A DNA stretch of 64,000 bases from Actinorugispora endophytica (GTDB lineage Bacteria > Actinomycetota > Actinomycetes > Streptosporangiales > Streptosporangiaceae): the NCBI RefSeq assembly GCF_004363075.1, contig NZ_SNYN01000010.1:85422-149421 (forward strand). Reading direction: 5' to 3'. A program made the translations under genes and the position numbers. Of the stretch, positions 8,422 to 20,209 are shown piece by piece (position 1 is the first letter of the stretch; each line of letters begins with the position of its first letter). The notes below the pieces were generated by a model. The model ran no database searches, had not been told where the DNA came from, and saw only the letters and a program-made list of their open reading frames with translations.

Positions 8422-8892
8422 CTAGCGCGCGGCGCCCTCGAGGCTGCCGGTGGTCTGGCCCGCGGGGTCGACGACCATGCACAGGATCTCGCGGTCGTCC
8501 AGCTCGTTCCAGGAGTCCTCGGTCGGGTAGAGGTACTCGAAGTCCAGCTCGGAGTCCAGGTAGGCCATACCGACGAAGGTCTCGAACTCCGTCGTGCACA
8601 CCTCCTCGGCCTCCGTGTAGATGGCGTCCTCGCCGGGGTAGGCGCCGTCGGCGATCATGTGGCTCGCGTACACCTCGGAGTCGTGCGGCTCCGCGCAGTC
8701 CACGGTGGGAACGGAGGAGACCTCGCCCTCACCGGTGGAGCTGCTCAGGCAGTCGCCGACCACGAGGGTGAAGACGTCGTCACCGGCGAGCTGCTCGAGG
8801 ATGCCGCAGCCGGACAGCGCCAGAACCGTACCGGCGATCGCGGTGGCGGCGGCTCCACGGCCGGCAGCCGACCGGAAGGTCCCAGAAGTCAT
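8422..8892 (-). CDS. Septum-formation-family lipoprotein
   Basis: A predicted lipoprotein: the lipobox LALSGC puts the lipidated cysteine at residue 29. The remainder carries GDCL, a conserved VDCAEPHDSEVYA stretch and two further cysteines, as in the actinobacterial 'septum formation' domain (Pfam 13845, named from a weakly supported link to division). I start at ATG 8892 because GGAG lies 6-7 bp upstream; a longer reading would put the lipobox too far in. Molecular function is unknown. It lies next to the IS element, with no operon partner. Confidence 0.82.
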   Translation of the reverse strand: MTSGTFRSAAGRGAAATAIAGTVLALSGCGILEQLAGDDVFTLVVGDCLSSSTGEGEVSSVPTVDCAEPHDSEVYASHMIADGAYPGEDAIYTEAEEVCTTEFETFVGMAYLDSELDFEYLYPTEDSWNELDDREILCMVVDPAGQTTGSLEGAAR

Positions 8893-9443
8893 GAAAGCTC
8901 CATATTGCTGAGGATATGAGGGGTTTAAGATATCGGTAAACGGGGACAAGCGATAGCCGGTTTCCCCGTCCGCCCGCATGTGGTCATCCGCGCGGGGCGA
9001 ACGGACACCCCACGTTCATACACGCCGGGTATGACGCCCTTGCGGTGCTTTTGGTTCGCCCTGACACGAAAAAGGCCGGGCCGGGTGGGCCGGCCCCGGG
9101 TCCATCGTCTGGTCAATGGCGCGGAACCCGGTCCGACGCGGCCACCGCCTCCAGGCGTGGCAGGCACCGGGCGCGGTCCCAGGCCGTACGTGGCGGCGTG
9201 GCCACCACGACCCCCGCCGGTCCCGCGACCTCCCCGGCGGCCAGGTCCCACTGCTCCACCCGCACACCTGCCCGCCGTGCTCCCGCCTCTGCTCGAGGAG
9301 CCGAGAGCCCATGCTCCGCGGGATCACCGACGCGCTCTTGCCCAAGCGGTCATCCACACAGCTTTCGGGGCGGGAACGCGGACCGGGGCCGCGCGCCCTC
9401 TCGGCGCGCGGCCCCGGTGTGCTCCCTGCCCGGCACGGGACGG
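8893..9443. other. 550-bp spacer without a supported gene
   Basis: No reading frame here shows a recognisable protein, a ribosome site and a sensible boundary together. It holds the likely promoter of the lipoprotein gene (AT-rich 8900-8940), a small GC-rich stem followed on the minus strand by five T (near 9068-9098), and the aspS terminator hairpin. Confidence 0.55.
9382..9418 (-). terminator. aspS terminator hairpin
   Basis: Arms 9382-9397 and 9403-9418 pair perfectly over 16 bp with a 5-nt loop, 26 bp beyond the aspS stop. Confidence 0.8.
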
Positions 9444-11183
9444 TCAGGACTCCTTGTCTTCCGGTACCGCGTCGACGCCCGCCTCCCTGCGCTGCGCCGC
9501 CGTGATCGGCGTCGGCGCGCCCGTCAGCGGGTCGCCGCCCGAGGCGGTCTTGGGGAAGGCGATGACGTCGCGGATCGAGTCCCCCCCGGTCAGCAGGGTG
9601 ATGATCCGGTCCCACCCGAACGCGATGCCGCCGTGCGGCGGCGGGCCGAACTTGAACGCCTCCAGCAGGAAGCCGAACTTGGACTCGGCCTCGGACTTGC
9701 TGATCCCCAGGGTCTCGAAGACGCGCTGCTGGACCTCGCCGCGGTGGATACGAATGGAGCCGCCGCCGATCTCCGAACCGTTGCACACCATGTCGTAGGC
9801 GTAGGCCAGCGCGTTGGCCGGGTCCTCGTGGAAGGTGTCGGCGAACTCCGGCTTGGGGCCGGTGAACGGGTGGTGCACCGAGGTCCAGCCGCCCTCGCCG
9901 TCCTCCTCGAACATGGGGGCGTCCACCACCCACAGGAAGGACCACTGGGACTCGTCGACGAGCCCCAGCCGGTTGCCGATCTCCAGGCGGGCCGCTCCCA
10001 GCAGCTCCTGGGAGGCGCGGCGCGCTCCGGCAGCGAAGAAGACCGCGTCGCCGGGCTCGGCCCCGACCGCCTCCAGCAGCCCCGACCTCTCGGTCTCGGA
10101 CAGGTTCTTCGCGACGGGTCCGCCCAGCGTTCCGTCCGCCTGGACCAGGACGTACGCCAGGCCCTTGGCGCCGCGGGCCTTGGCCCAGTCCTGCCAGCCG
10201 TCGAGCTGCTTGCGGGTCTGGGAGGCGCCGCCCGGCATCACCACGGCGCCGACGTAGGGCGCCTGGAAGACCCGGAAGGTGGTGTCGGCGAACAGGCCGG
10301 TGAGTTCGGTCAGCTCCTGGCCGAACCGCAGGTCCGGCTTGTCCGAGCCGAAGCGGTCCATCGCCTCCAGGAACGGCATGCGCGGCAGCGGCAGCGGGAC
10401 CTCGTGGCCGAGGACCTCGCTCCACAGCCGGGCCACCAGCTGCTCGCCGACCCCGATGACGTCTTCCTGGTCGACGAAGCTCATCTCGATGTCGATCTGG
10501 GTGAACTCCGGCTGCCGGTCGGCGCGGAAGTCCTCGTCCCGGAAGCAGCGCGCGATCTGGTAGTAGCGCTCCATGCCGCCCACCATGAGCAGCTGCTTGA
10601 ACAGCTGCGGGGACTGCGGCAGCGCGTACCAGTGACCGGGCTGCAGGCGCACCGGCACGAGGAAGTCCCGGGCCCCCTCGGGGGTGGAACGGGTGAGGTA
10701 CGGGGTCTCGACGTTGACGAAGCCGTGCTCGCGCATGACGTCGTGCACCACGTACGTGGCCTTGGAGCGGGCGCGCAGCGCGGCCGCGCGCTCGGGGCGG
10801 CGGATGTCCAGGTAGCGGTAGCGCAGCCGGGCCTCCTCGGAGACCTCCTGGGAGCCGTCCAGGGGGAACGGCAGCGGGGCGGCCTCGCTCAGGACCTCGA
10901 TCTCGGTGGCGACGACCTCGACGGCGCCGGTGGCGATGTCCTGGTTCTCGTTGCCCTCGGGGCGGACCCGGACGGTGCCGGTCACCTTGATGCAGTACTC
11001 CGAGCGGAGGTCGTGGGCGAGGTCGTCCTCGCGTACCACGACCTGGACCACGCCGGAGGCTTCGCGCAGGTCCAGGAAGACGACGCCGCCGTGGTCGCGG
11101 CGGCGGGCCACCCAACCGGCCAGGACTACGGTCTCGTCGGCATGCTCGGCGCGCAGCGTGCCCGCGTCATGCGTGCGGATCAA
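9444..11183 (-). CDS. aspS: Aspartyl-tRNA synthetase
   Basis: A class II synthetase charging tRNA-Asp (possibly tRNA-Asn as well if no AsnRS exists). The 579 residues show the N-terminal OB-fold anticodon domain ([20 protein letters not shown]), motif 2 [21 protein letters not shown], a central GAD insertion typical of bacterial AspRS, and motif 3 [16 protein letters not shown]. The start is TTG, supported by AAGGAG 7 bp upstream. A hairpin separates it from the upstream MBL gene, so it probably has its own promoter in that 150-bp gap. Confidence 0.97.
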   Translation of the reverse strand: MIRTHDAGTLRAEHADETVVLAGWVARRRDHGGVVFLDLREASGVVQVVVREDDLAHDLRSEYCIKVTGTVRVRPEGNENQDIATGAVEVVATEIEVLSEAAPLPFPLDGSQEVSEEARLRYRYLDIRRPERAAALRARSKATYVVHDVMREHGFVNVETPYLTRSTPEGARDFLVPVRLQPGHWYALPQSPQLFKQLLMVGGMERYYQIARCFRDEDFRADRQPEFTQIDIEMSFVDQEDVIGVGEQLVARLWSEVLGHEVPLPLPRMPFLEAMDRFGSDKPDLRFGQELTELTGLFADTTFRVFQAPYVGAVVMPGGASQTRKQLDGWQDWAKARGAKGLAYVLVQADGTLGGPVAKNLSETERSGLLEAVGAEPGDAVFFAAGARRASQELLGAARLEIGNRLGLVDESQWSFLWVVDAPMFEEDGEGGWTSVHHPFTGPKPEFADTFHEDPANALAYAYDMVCNGSEIGGGSIRIHRGEVQQRVFETLGISKSEAESKFGFLLEAFKFGPPPHGGIAFGWDRIITLLTGGDSIRDVIAFPKTASGGDPLTGAPTPITAAQRREAGVDAVPEDKES

Positions 11184-11239
11184 CGGGGTTCTCCTTCAAA
11201 GGTTTCGGACTGTCTCATCTTGCCTGACGTGCACGGTCG

Positions 11240-11265
11240 ACCGGTTCCGCGACGGCGGAACCGGT
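11240..11265 (-). terminator. Hairpin after the MBL hydrolase gene
   Basis: ACCGGTTCCGC (11240-11250) and its complement (11255-11265) around a 4-nt loop, between the MBL gene and aspS. The arm sequence recurs in the apt/yajC hairpin at 17789-17821. Confidence 0.65.
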
Positions 11266-11336
11266 GCCGGTATCTCGTCTGTGCGGCGGCTGAGCGCCCG
11301 AACCCGCGCGCGGGCCGGTACCGGTCGTCCCGTCGT

Positions 11337-12026
11337 TCACTGTTCCCGTTCCCGGAGGCCGCGCAGGAAGGGGTTGGTGGCGCGCTCCCGGCCGACGGTG
11401 GTCCGGGGGCCGTGGCCCGGCAGGACCGCGGTGTCGTCCGGGCGGCTCAGGCAGACCCGGGCCAGGCTGCGCAGGATCTCGGCGTGGTCGCCGCCGGGGA
11501 AGTCGCTGCGCCCGATGGACCCGGCGAACAGCAGGTCCCCGGTGAGCAGCGCCTCGGGGCGCCCCTCCGCCGCGGGCAGCGTGTAGACGACCGAGCCGGG
11601 CGTGTGGCCCGGCGCGTGCGCCACGCCGATCTCCAGGCCCGCCAGGCGCAGGGTCTCGCCGTCGGAGACCTCGACGACCCGGTCCGGCTCGCGCAGCCGC
11701 TCGCCCCCGAACAGTGCCGACAGCTGCGCGGCGAGGCCCGGGTCCACCCCCTTGGCGGGGTCGGCCAGCAGCGCGCGGTCCGCGGCGTGTCCGTGGGCCG
11801 CGACACCGTACTCCTCGCACATCTGCGCGGCCGACCAGACATGGTCGAAGTGGCCGTGCGTGAGCAGTACGGCCGCGGGCGTCAGGCCGTGCTCGGCGAG
11901 GAGGCCCGCGAGGCCGCTCCCGGCCTGCTGGCCCGGGTCGACGACCACGCACTCCGCCCCCGCCTCCGGGGCGACCACGTAGCAGTTCGCCGCGAGCGGT
12001 CCGGCGGGAAAACCTGCGATGAGCAC
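11337..12026 (-). CDS. MBL-fold metallohydrolase (glyoxalase II-like)
   Basis: A zinc-dependent hydrolase of the metallo-beta-lactamase fold, 229 residues. The metal motif THGHFDH follows a beta-strand ending LLTH, with further ligands in VAHAPGHTPGS and LLTGDLLFAGSIGRSDF, the pattern of hydroxyacylglutathione hydrolase-like enzymes. Actinomycetes make mycothiol rather than glutathione, so the substrate may be a mycothiol thioester or an unrelated ester; this is inference. The start is GTG. In many actinomycetes it sits near rel and aspS, as here. Confidence 0.88.
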   Translation of the reverse strand: MLIAGFPAGPLAANCYVVAPEAGAECVVVDPGQQAGSGLAGLLAEHGLTPAAVLLTHGHFDHVWSAAQMCEEYGVAAHGHAADRALLADPAKGVDPGLAAQLSALFGGERLREPDRVVEVSDGETLRLAGLEIGVAHAPGHTPGSVVYTLPAAEGRPEALLTGDLLFAGSIGRSDFPGGDHAEILRSLARVCLSRPDDTAVLPGHGPRTTVGRERATNPFLRGLREREQ

Positions 12027-12453
12027 GGTCGGGGCTGACCTCGTTTCCAGGGCGCGGGTGTCGACGGTCGGTTGCCCCCGAGCGTACCGAGGACGGCGGC
12101 GGGCGGCGAACCATTACCCTTCCGGCGGTTCCGCCGCAGCTCGGGGAGCGGCCGGGCGGGACTGCGGACGGTCACCGAGCCGCCCCAATCATCACCATTC
12201 GGTCACCACGCAGCCCGTGACTCTTTGCCAAACGCCTTGACAGTGCCATATTGGTCCGTGCCCGGACCGTATTCGACGCACTCTGGGCAGCGACAACACA
12301 GGTCGATTCAGCGGATGCGGGTAGATTCGTGCCCACCACTCCCAACGCGCCGCCGATCCGGCGAGGATCCGCATCCGGGGCGCGGTGCCGGTGGCACGCT
12401 GTCACGACCACACAGACCTGACGACATCAGGCTCATCACAGCAGGAGGACACG
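12027..12453. promoter_or_regulatory. Divergent intergenic region upstream of MBL and DUF349 genes
   Basis: A 427-bp gap between divergent genes. It must hold both promoters. TTGACA at 12237-12242 is a good -35 match on the plus strand, but I find no clear -10 at the right distance. I see no gene in it. Confidence 0.4.
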
Positions 12454-13686
12454 GTGACCACGGACCCCTGGGGCCGCGTAGACGACGACGGCACGGTCTA
12501 TGTGCGCACGAGCGAGGGCGAACGTGTCGTCGGGTCATGGCAGGCGGGCGATCCGGAGGAGGCCCTGGCCTTCTTCACGCGCAAGTACGAGTCGCTGCTG
12601 ACCGAGGTCGAGCTGCTGGAGAAGCGCCTGGCCACCACCGACCTGTCCGCCGCGCAGGCGATGTCCAGCGTGCAGAAGCTCCGTTCGGCCGTGACCGACG
12701 CCCAGGCCGTCGGCGACCTGGAGTCGCTGGGCAGGCGCCTGGACGCGCTCTCGGAGCGGGCCGAGCACCGCAAGGCCGAGCAGAAGCAGGCCCAGGAGCA
12801 GGCCCGGGGGCAGGCCCGCGAGACCAAGGAGCGCATCGTCGCCGAGGCCGAGCGCGTGGCCGAGGAGACGACGCACTGGAAGACCGGCGGCGAGCGCATG
12901 CGCCAGCTCATCGAGGAGTGGAAGGCCGCCCCGCGTGCCGACCGTCCCACCGAGCAGGCCCTGTGGAAGCGCATGTCCACCGCCCGCAACGCCTTCTCCA
13001 AGCGGCGCAAGGCCTACTTCGCCGGGCTGGACGAGCAGCGCGAGCACGTGCGCCACGACAAGGAGCGCATCGTCACCGAGGCCGAGGCGATCGCCGACTC
13101 CACCGACTGGGGGGCCACAGCGGGCCGCTACCGGGACCTGATGCAGCAGTGGAAGTCCACCGGACGCGCCGACCGCGCCACCGAGGACGCCCTGTGGGAG
13201 CGCTTCAAGGGCGCCCAGGACCGCTTCTTCGCCGCCCGCAACTCCGTCTTCGCCGAACGCGACGCCGAACTGCGCGGCAACGCCGAGGTCAAGGAGAAGC
13301 TGCTGGAGGAGGCCCGCCAGGAGCTGCTCCCGGTCACCGACCCGCGCGAGGCCCGCGCGAGGCTGCGCGACTTCCAGGAGCGCTGGGAGGAGGCCGGCGC
13401 GGCGCCGCGCGACACCCGGGAGCGCCTCGAAGGCGCCTTCCGCAAGATCGAGGAGGCCGTGCGCAAGGCCGAGGACCAGGAGTGGCAGCGCACCAACCCC
13501 GAGGCGCGCGCCCGCGCCGAGGCCACCGTCAGCCAGCTCCGCGGGTCCATCGAGGGCCTGGAGAAGCAGCTGTCCAAGGCGCGCGAGGCCGGGAACGACC
13601 GCAAGGCGCGCGAGGCCGAGGAGTCGCTGGAGGCCCGCCGCTCCTGGCTCGCCGAGGCCGAGCGGGCGCTGGAGGAGATGAGCTGA
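12454..13686 (+). CDS. DUF349-repeat protein
   Basis: A largely helical, charged 410-residue protein with about three DUF349 units (for example around WKTGGERMRQLIEEWKAAPR and the second copy TDWGATAAGRYRDLMQQWKS-like stretch) and a C-terminal coiled coil. The family is widespread in actinobacteria and gammaproteobacteria; its biochemical role is unknown. The start is GTG 12454, with GGAGG 5 bp upstream; an upstream in-frame extension has no ribosome site. It stands alone, followed by a strong terminator. Confidence 0.88.
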   Translation: MTTDPWGRVDDDGTVYVRTSEGERVVGSWQAGDPEEALAFFTRKYESLLTEVELLEKRLATTDLSAAQAMSSVQKLRSAVTDAQAVGDLESLGRRLDALSERAEHRKAEQKQAQEQARGQARETKERIVAEAERVAEETTHWKTGGERMRQLIEEWKAAPRADRPTEQALWKRMSTARNAFSKRRKAYFAGLDEQREHVRHDKERIVTEAEAIADSTDWGATAGRYRDLMQQWKSTGRADRATEDALWERFKGAQDRFFAARNSVFAERDAELRGNAEVKEKLLEEARQELLPVTDPREARARLRDFQERWEEAGAAPRDTRERLEGAFRKIEEAVRKAEDQEWQRTNPEARARAEATVSQLRGSIEGLEKQLSKAREAGNDRKAREAEESLEARRSWLAEAERALEEMS

Positions 13687-13709
13687 GGCCCGCCCTCCCC
13701 GTGACCGAG

Positions 13710-13746
13710 CGGGCCTGTCCGGACACCCCCGGTCCGGACAGGCCCG
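13710..13746. terminator. Bidirectional terminator, DUF349 gene / cupin gene
   Basis: Arms 13710-13724 and 13732-13746 are perfect 15-bp complements with a 7-nt loop, between two convergent genes. Confidence 0.85.
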
Positions 13747-13758
13747 TTCCGCGTCCGG

Positions 13759-14091
13759 TCAGCGGGGCATCACCACGGTGAGGAGCAGCGCCGAGTCGGC
13801 CAGCGCGTGCAGGGCGTGCGTCGCCCGGGGGAGGATCAGCAGGTCTCCGGAGCGCGCGTCCCAGGCGTCGTCTCCCGAGGTGAGGCGCACCCTGCCGCGC
13901 AGCACGAACAGGGTGCTCTCCCCGGGGCTGGGATGGTCGTCCAGCGACCTTCCCTCGGTCAGCGCGAGCAGGGTCTGGCGCAGCGCGTGCTCGTGGCCGC
14001 CGTGGACAGTGGTGGCGCTGCGCCCCGACGACGCCTCGGCCGCCCGCCTCAGCTGCTGTTCGGCGAGCGCGTCCAGTGAGAGTTTCCGCAT
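13759..14091 (-). CDS. Small cupin-domain protein
   Basis: A 110-residue single-domain cupin. The barrel motifs are visible: VHGGHEHALRQTLLAL, HPSPGESTLFVLRGRVRL and SGDLLILPRATHALHALADSALLLTVV. Histidines in the first and second motifs could hold a metal. Such solo cupins are often small-molecule sensors or isomerases, but nothing here fixes the role. I start at ATG 14091; further upstream the frame is GC-rich with no ribosome site. Confidence 0.8.
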   Translation of the reverse strand: MRKLSLDALAEQQLRRAAEASSGRSATTVHGGHEHALRQTLLALTEGRSLDDHPSPGESTLFVLRGRVRLTSGDDAWDARSGDLLILPRATHALHALADSALLLTVVMPR

Positions 14092-14460
14092 ACGCCCAGT
14101 CTGCCCGCAGCCGCCGTCTCTCGGGGGACGACACCCCCGGGGCGTCGGCCGCGGGCCCCGGGGCCGGGACACCGCGGAGTTCCCGGCGCGGGGGCGTCCG
14201 GGGCTCTGCGGGGGGCGGGTCTCCACAGAGGTCCTGCCCGATGGTCTTGAGCCCTCTGCCCGTTTCGGTGCCTGAAAGGGCGGAAAGCTCACGACCATTC
14301 CGAGTGAGGTCGGAACCGGTCCCCGAACCTCCGCGTCACGGACACCCGGCGGGGACACGCGGGCCTCCAGCCCCGCCCGCCGCCACCTCGCGATCCGCGT
14401 GGCACGAGGCGGAAGGACCCGCCCGAAGCACCCGCGCCGATCCCCCGCGCCGGAGGTCTC
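14092..14460. other. Spacer containing a dispersed palindromic repeat
   Basis: A 369-bp gap between rel and the cupin gene. Besides the 83-bp repeat at 14240-14322 I see no gene. It must include the cupin promoter. Confidence 0.6.
14240..14322 (-). repeat. 83-bp dispersed palindromic repeat, copy 1
   Basis: Read on the minus strand, this aligns without gaps to 49012-49094 on the plus strand, identical at about 67 of 83 positions. Each copy is itself an imperfect inverted repeat. This copy lies downstream of rel. Confidence 0.75.
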
Positions 14461-16965
<2,505 letters not shown>

Positions 16966-17222
16966 GGACAACCTCCCGCGGCTGGACCGGCTGATCACCA
17001 CGACCGCCTGCCGGTTCGTACGGACCGAGGTGATGGGACGTCGTCGTCGACACCCGACGCACCGGTTCGATGAGTGATGCGGGTGCCCGGAACACCCGTA
17101 CGTCTTCCAACGCGGCGCCGCGATGCCGCCATTCCCCAGTCTAGACGCCACTGCGGGGGAGATCTCCGCACGTCAGTGCGGTGGAACGGGAGTGTCCCGG
17201 ATGTCCCCGCCCTTGCGGGCCG

Positions 17223-17753
17223 TCAGACCGTGGTCAGAGCACGCAGCTCGACGTCGGACAGTTTCTCGCGTCCTTCGAGGAACCCCAGTTCCATGAGGAC
17301 CGAGAATTCCACGACGGTACCACCCGCGCGGCGCACCAGGTCCACCGCGGCCCGTCCGGTGCCGCCGGTGGCGAGCACGTCGTCGACGATGAGCACACGG
17401 CTGCCGGGGGAGATCGCGTCCGCGTGCACCTCGACCGTCGCGGTGCCGTACTCGAGATCATAGGACTCGGCGAAGGTCGCCGCGGGCAGTTTCCCGGCTT
17501 TCCGCAGGGGGACGAAGCCCGCGCCCAGTTCCAGTGCGACGGGGGCGCCGAAGATGAAACCGCGCGCCTCCAGCCCGGCGACCAGGTCGATCCGCTCTCC
17601 GGCGAGCGGTCCGGCGATGGCCTTGACCACCGCCGCGAACCCGGCGGGGTCGGCGAGCAGCGGGGTGATGTCCTTGAACACCACTCCCGGTCGGGGGTAG
17701 TCGGCGATGTCGCGCACGTGCCGGGCGATGAGCGCGAGCAGGTCAGTGGTCAT
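17223..17753 (-). CDS. apt: Adenine phosphoribosyltransferase
   Basis: Salvages adenine to AMP using PRPP. The 176 residues include the family N-terminus IADYPRPGVVFKDITPLL, the substrate region GLEARGFIFGAPVALELG, and the PRPP-binding loop VLIVDDVLATGGT. Start ATG 17753 gives the normal length; a longer upstream reading only overlaps yajC out of frame. In Streptomyces and relatives apt follows secD and secF; here it lies about 90 bp from yajC with no sec genes between. Confidence 0.96.
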   Translation of the reverse strand: MTTDLLALIARHVRDIADYPRPGVVFKDITPLLADPAGFAAVVKAIAGPLAGERIDLVAGLEARGFIFGAPVALELGAGFVPLRKAGKLPAATFAESYDLEYGTATVEVHADAISPGSRVLIVDDVLATGGTGRAAVDLVRRAGGTVVEFSVLMELGFLEGREKLSDVELRALTTV

Positions 17754-17788
17754 GGGTGGGAGGGCCTTCTCGGTTCGGTGACGAAAGA

Positions 17789-17821
17789 CGGTACCGGTCC
17801 CGCGAGGCGGAACCGGTACCG
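17789..17821. terminator. Hairpin between yajC and apt
   Basis: Arms 17789-17803 and 17807-17821 pair over 15 bp with one wobble and a 3-nt loop. It occupies the place where secD and secF would be expected, and would separate yajC from apt transcription. Confidence 0.7.
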
Positions 17822-17844
17822 GGGTGAAGTCTATGGGGGAACCG

Positions 17845-18228
17845 TCAGGACTTGTCCTGGCCGTCACCGGAGTCGTTCCCGAAGTCGGGGCGGTCCTCGA
17901 CCGGGGTGTCGTCGTCGGGCTCCTGCGGGGTGATGACCTCCCCGACACCGGCTTTGACCATGCGGATGCGGGTGCCGGGCGAGATCTCCAGCTCGACGTC
18001 GTCGTCGTGGACCTCCACGATGGTGCCGTAGATCCCCGCCTTGGTCATCACCTCGGTGCCGGGCGTCAGCGCGCTCTGCATCTGGAGCTCCTGCTGGCGG
18101 CGCTTCTGCTGCGGCCTGAAGAACAGCAGGTAGAAGACGGCGATGATGAGGACGAAGATCAGCACCTGGCCGATCAGGCCGGAGCCTTGGCCCTGTGGCT
18201 GCGCTGCGAGATTGATTAGGCCCTGCAC
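17845..18228 (-). CDS. yajC: Preprotein translocase subunit YajC
   Basis: A small single-span accessory subunit of the Sec translocon, normally in complex with SecD and SecF. 127 residues: a membrane segment at about 14-36 (LIGQVLIFVLIIAVFYLLFF), the signature RPQQKRRQQELQMQSAL, a conserved cytoplasmic domain (TPGTEVMTKAGIYGTIVEV), and an acidic tail. GTG start 18228 with AGGA upstream. It is 144 bp from ruvB. Its normal partners secD and secF are missing from this locus. Confidence 0.93.
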   Translation of the reverse strand: MQGLINLAAQPQGQGSGLIGQVLIFVLIIAVFYLLFFRPQQKRRQQELQMQSALTPGTEVMTKAGIYGTIVEVHDDDVELEISPGTRIRMVKAGVGEVITPQEPDDDTPVEDRPDFGNDSGDGQDKS

Positions 18229-18372
18229 GGGGCGTCCTTTCCTGGTTTTCCTGAACCGCGCCGGTCTGCGGGGAGGCACATTGGCGGCACGCCCTGCTCC
18301 AACGAACGAACCCCGGCCGGTGTTCCCCGCGATGGTGCGGGCGGCGGGCGGCGGGTTCACGCTCCTCCCAGC

Positions 18373-19428
18373 CTACGGCTCCTCGGCCGCTCCGAACAGG
18401 GCGCCCGCGCCGAAGGCCGCGTCGGGCGGCGGGGTCAGTCCCATGTGCGCCCACGCCTCCGCGGTGGCGACCCTGCCGCGGGGGGTGCGGGCGATGAAAC
18501 CGGACCTGACCAGGAAGGGCTCGGCGACGACCTCCACGGTCTCGGGCTCCTCCCCCACCGACACCGCGAGTGTGGACAGCCCGACGGGCCCTCCCCGGAA
18601 GCGGCGCAGCAGCGCGGTCAGGACCGCGCGGTCCAGTCGGTCCAGGCCCTCGTCGTCGACCTCGTAGAGGCTGAGCGCGGCGCGGGCGGTCTCCAGGGTG
18701 AGCCGGCCGTCGCCGCGCACCTCCGCGTAGTCGCGGACCCGGCGCAGCAGCCGGTTGGCGATCCGGGGGGTGCCGCGCGAGCGTCCGGCGATCTCGACGG
18801 CGGCGTCGGGGGCGAGGTCCGCGCCCAGCAGGCCCGCCGAGCGGCGCAGGATGAGCTCCAGCTCGTCGGGCCGGTAGAAGTCCATGTGCGCGACGAAACC
18901 GAACCGGTCACGCAGCGGCGCGGGCAGCATCCCTGCCCTGGTGGTGGCCCCCACCAGGGTGAACGGCGCGATGTCGAGCGGGATGGCGGTCGCTCCGGGC
19001 CCCTTTCCGACCACGACGTCCACCCGGAAGTCCTCCATGGCGACGTACAGCATCTCCTCCGCCGGACGCGCCATGCGGTGGATCTCGTCCAGGAACAGGA
19101 CCTCGCCCTCGTGCAGGGTGGACAGCACGGCCGCCAGGTCCCCCGAACGCTCGATCGCGGGCCCCGAGGTGATGCGCAGCGAGGAGCCCAGCTCGGCGGC
19201 GATGATCATGGCCAGGGTGGTCTTGCCCAGGCCGGGACCGCCCGACATCAGGATGTGGTCGGGCGCCTTGCCGCGCCGCTGGGCGCTGCGCAGCACCAGG
19301 GAGAGCTGTTCGCGCACGCGCTCCTGGCCGACGAACTCGTCCAGGCTCTTGGGCCGGAGCGCGCCCTCGACGGCGCGCTCGTCCAGATCCGCCTCCGGCG
19401 AGACCAGGTCCCGCTCGTGCTCACTCAT
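18373..19428 (-). CDS. ruvB: Holliday junction branch-migration helicase RuvB
   Basis: The hexameric AAA+ motor that drives branch migration with RuvA. 351 residues with Walker [10 protein letters not shown], Walker B LFLDEIHR, the [18 protein letters not shown] sensor stretch, and the C-terminal winged helix ([20 protein letters not shown]). Start ATG 19428 is set by GGAGGAGGAG 7 bp upstream. It is separated from ruvA by 150 bp with a palindrome in between, so tight cotranscription with ruvA is uncertain. Confidence 0.97.
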   Translation of the reverse strand: MSEHERDLVSPEADLDERAVEGALRPKSLDEFVGQERVREQLSLVLRSAQRRGKAPDHILMSGGPGLGKTTLAMIIAAELGSSLRITSGPAIERSGDLAAVLSTLHEGEVLFLDEIHRMARPAEEMLYVAMEDFRVDVVVGKGPGATAIPLDIAPFTLVGATTRAGMLPAPLRDRFGFVAHMDFYRPDELELILRRSAGLLGADLAPDAAVEIAGRSRGTPRIANRLLRRVRDYAEVRGDGRLTLETARAALSLYEVDDEGLDRLDRAVLTALLRRFRGGPVGLSTLAVSVGEEPETVEVVAEPFLVRSGFIARTPRGRVATAEAWAHMGLTPPPDAAFGAGALFGAAEEP

Positions 19429-19496
19429 CGGTTCTCTCCTCCTCCGCGCGGTCATGGCGCCAGTGGGGCGCCGTCACCGACGCCCGTTGACGATCG

Positions 19497-19541
19497 TGAC
19501 GTTAGCGCCCCGCGATGTCCGTCTCAGGGGGCGCTGACGTA
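19497..19541. repeat. 45-bp palindromic repeat, copy 2 (between ruvA and ruvB)
   Basis: Arms TGACGTTAGCGCCCC and GGGGCGCTGACGT pair (core 19499-19511 with 19528-19540, one wobble) around a 16-nt loop; weaker pairing continues outward. The same design occurs at 3772 and 46930. It lies just beyond the ruvA stop and may end or attenuate transcription. Confidence 0.65.
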
Positions 19542-19578
19542 AAGATCATCGGTGGGGCGGGGTCCAAGGCCGCACATC

Positions 19579-20196
19579 CTAGGCCCGGCTCAGTTTGCGG
19601 AGGGCGCTGCGCAGCAGGGCGGCGACGTCGGCGTCCCCTCCCGCCTCCGCGTCGTCGGCGACGGCGTCGGCGGCGGACTCGGCGTCGCGCGCGGACCAGC
19701 CGAGGTTGACCAGGCCGGAGACCACCTGCGGGCGCCACGGCAGGGCGGCGGGTCCGGCCACGTGCCGCGCCCCGACCGGGCCGTCCTCCCCGACGGGCAC
19801 GCCGAGCTTGCCCTTCAGTTCCAGGACGATCCGCTGGGCGCCCTTCTTCCCGATGCCCGGCACCTGGACGAGCGCCCCGGTGTCCTCGGCCGCCACGGCC
19901 CGGCGCAGCGAGTCGGGGGTGTGCACGGCGAGCATGGCCAGGGCCAGGCGCGGGCCGACCCCGCTGGCGCTCTGGAGGCGTTCGAAGACGTCGCGCTCGT
20001 CGTCGTCGCCGAAGCCGAACAGGGTGAGGGAGTCCTCGCGGACCACCAGGGCGGTGGCGACGGTGGCCTGCTCCCCCACCGGCAACCGCGCCAGCGTGGC
20101 CGGGGTGCACTGCACGGTCATGCCGACCCCGCCCACCTCGATGACGGCCGATCCGGCGCCGCGGGCGGCGACCCTGCCGCTCAGGAACGCGATCAA
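19579..20196 (-). CDS. ruvA: Holliday junction DNA-binding protein RuvA
   Basis: Binds four-way junctions as a tetramer and recruits RuvB. 205 residues: N-terminal OB fold (MIAFLSGRV, VGMTVQCTP), two helix-hairpin-helix motifs (LQSASGVGPRLALAML and LVQVPGIGKKGAQRIVLELK) and a C-terminal helical domain (WSARDAESAADAV). The start is TTG with GAGG just upstream. It is 13 bp from ruvC. Confidence 0.96.
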   Translation of the reverse strand: MIAFLSGRVAARGAGSAVIEVGGVGMTVQCTPATLARLPVGEQATVATALVVREDSLTLFGFGDDDERDVFERLQSASGVGPRLALAMLAVHTPDSLRRAVAAEDTGALVQVPGIGKKGAQRIVLELKGKLGVPVGEDGPVGARHVAGPAALPWRPQVVSGLVNLGWSARDAESAADAVADDAEAGGDADVAALLRSALRKLSRA

Positions 20197-20209
20197 TGGT
20201 CCTCTTTCC

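Noticed and set aside
8925..9251. Small frames between the lipoprotein gene and aspS
   Set aside because: No conserved motif, ribosome site or protein-like composition in any of them.
9045..12038. Very long plus-strand open frame opposite aspS and the MBL gene
   Set aside because: It is the antisense shadow of two well-recognised minus-strand genes; high GC produces such frames, and the protein is low-complexity Arg/Gly/Ala.
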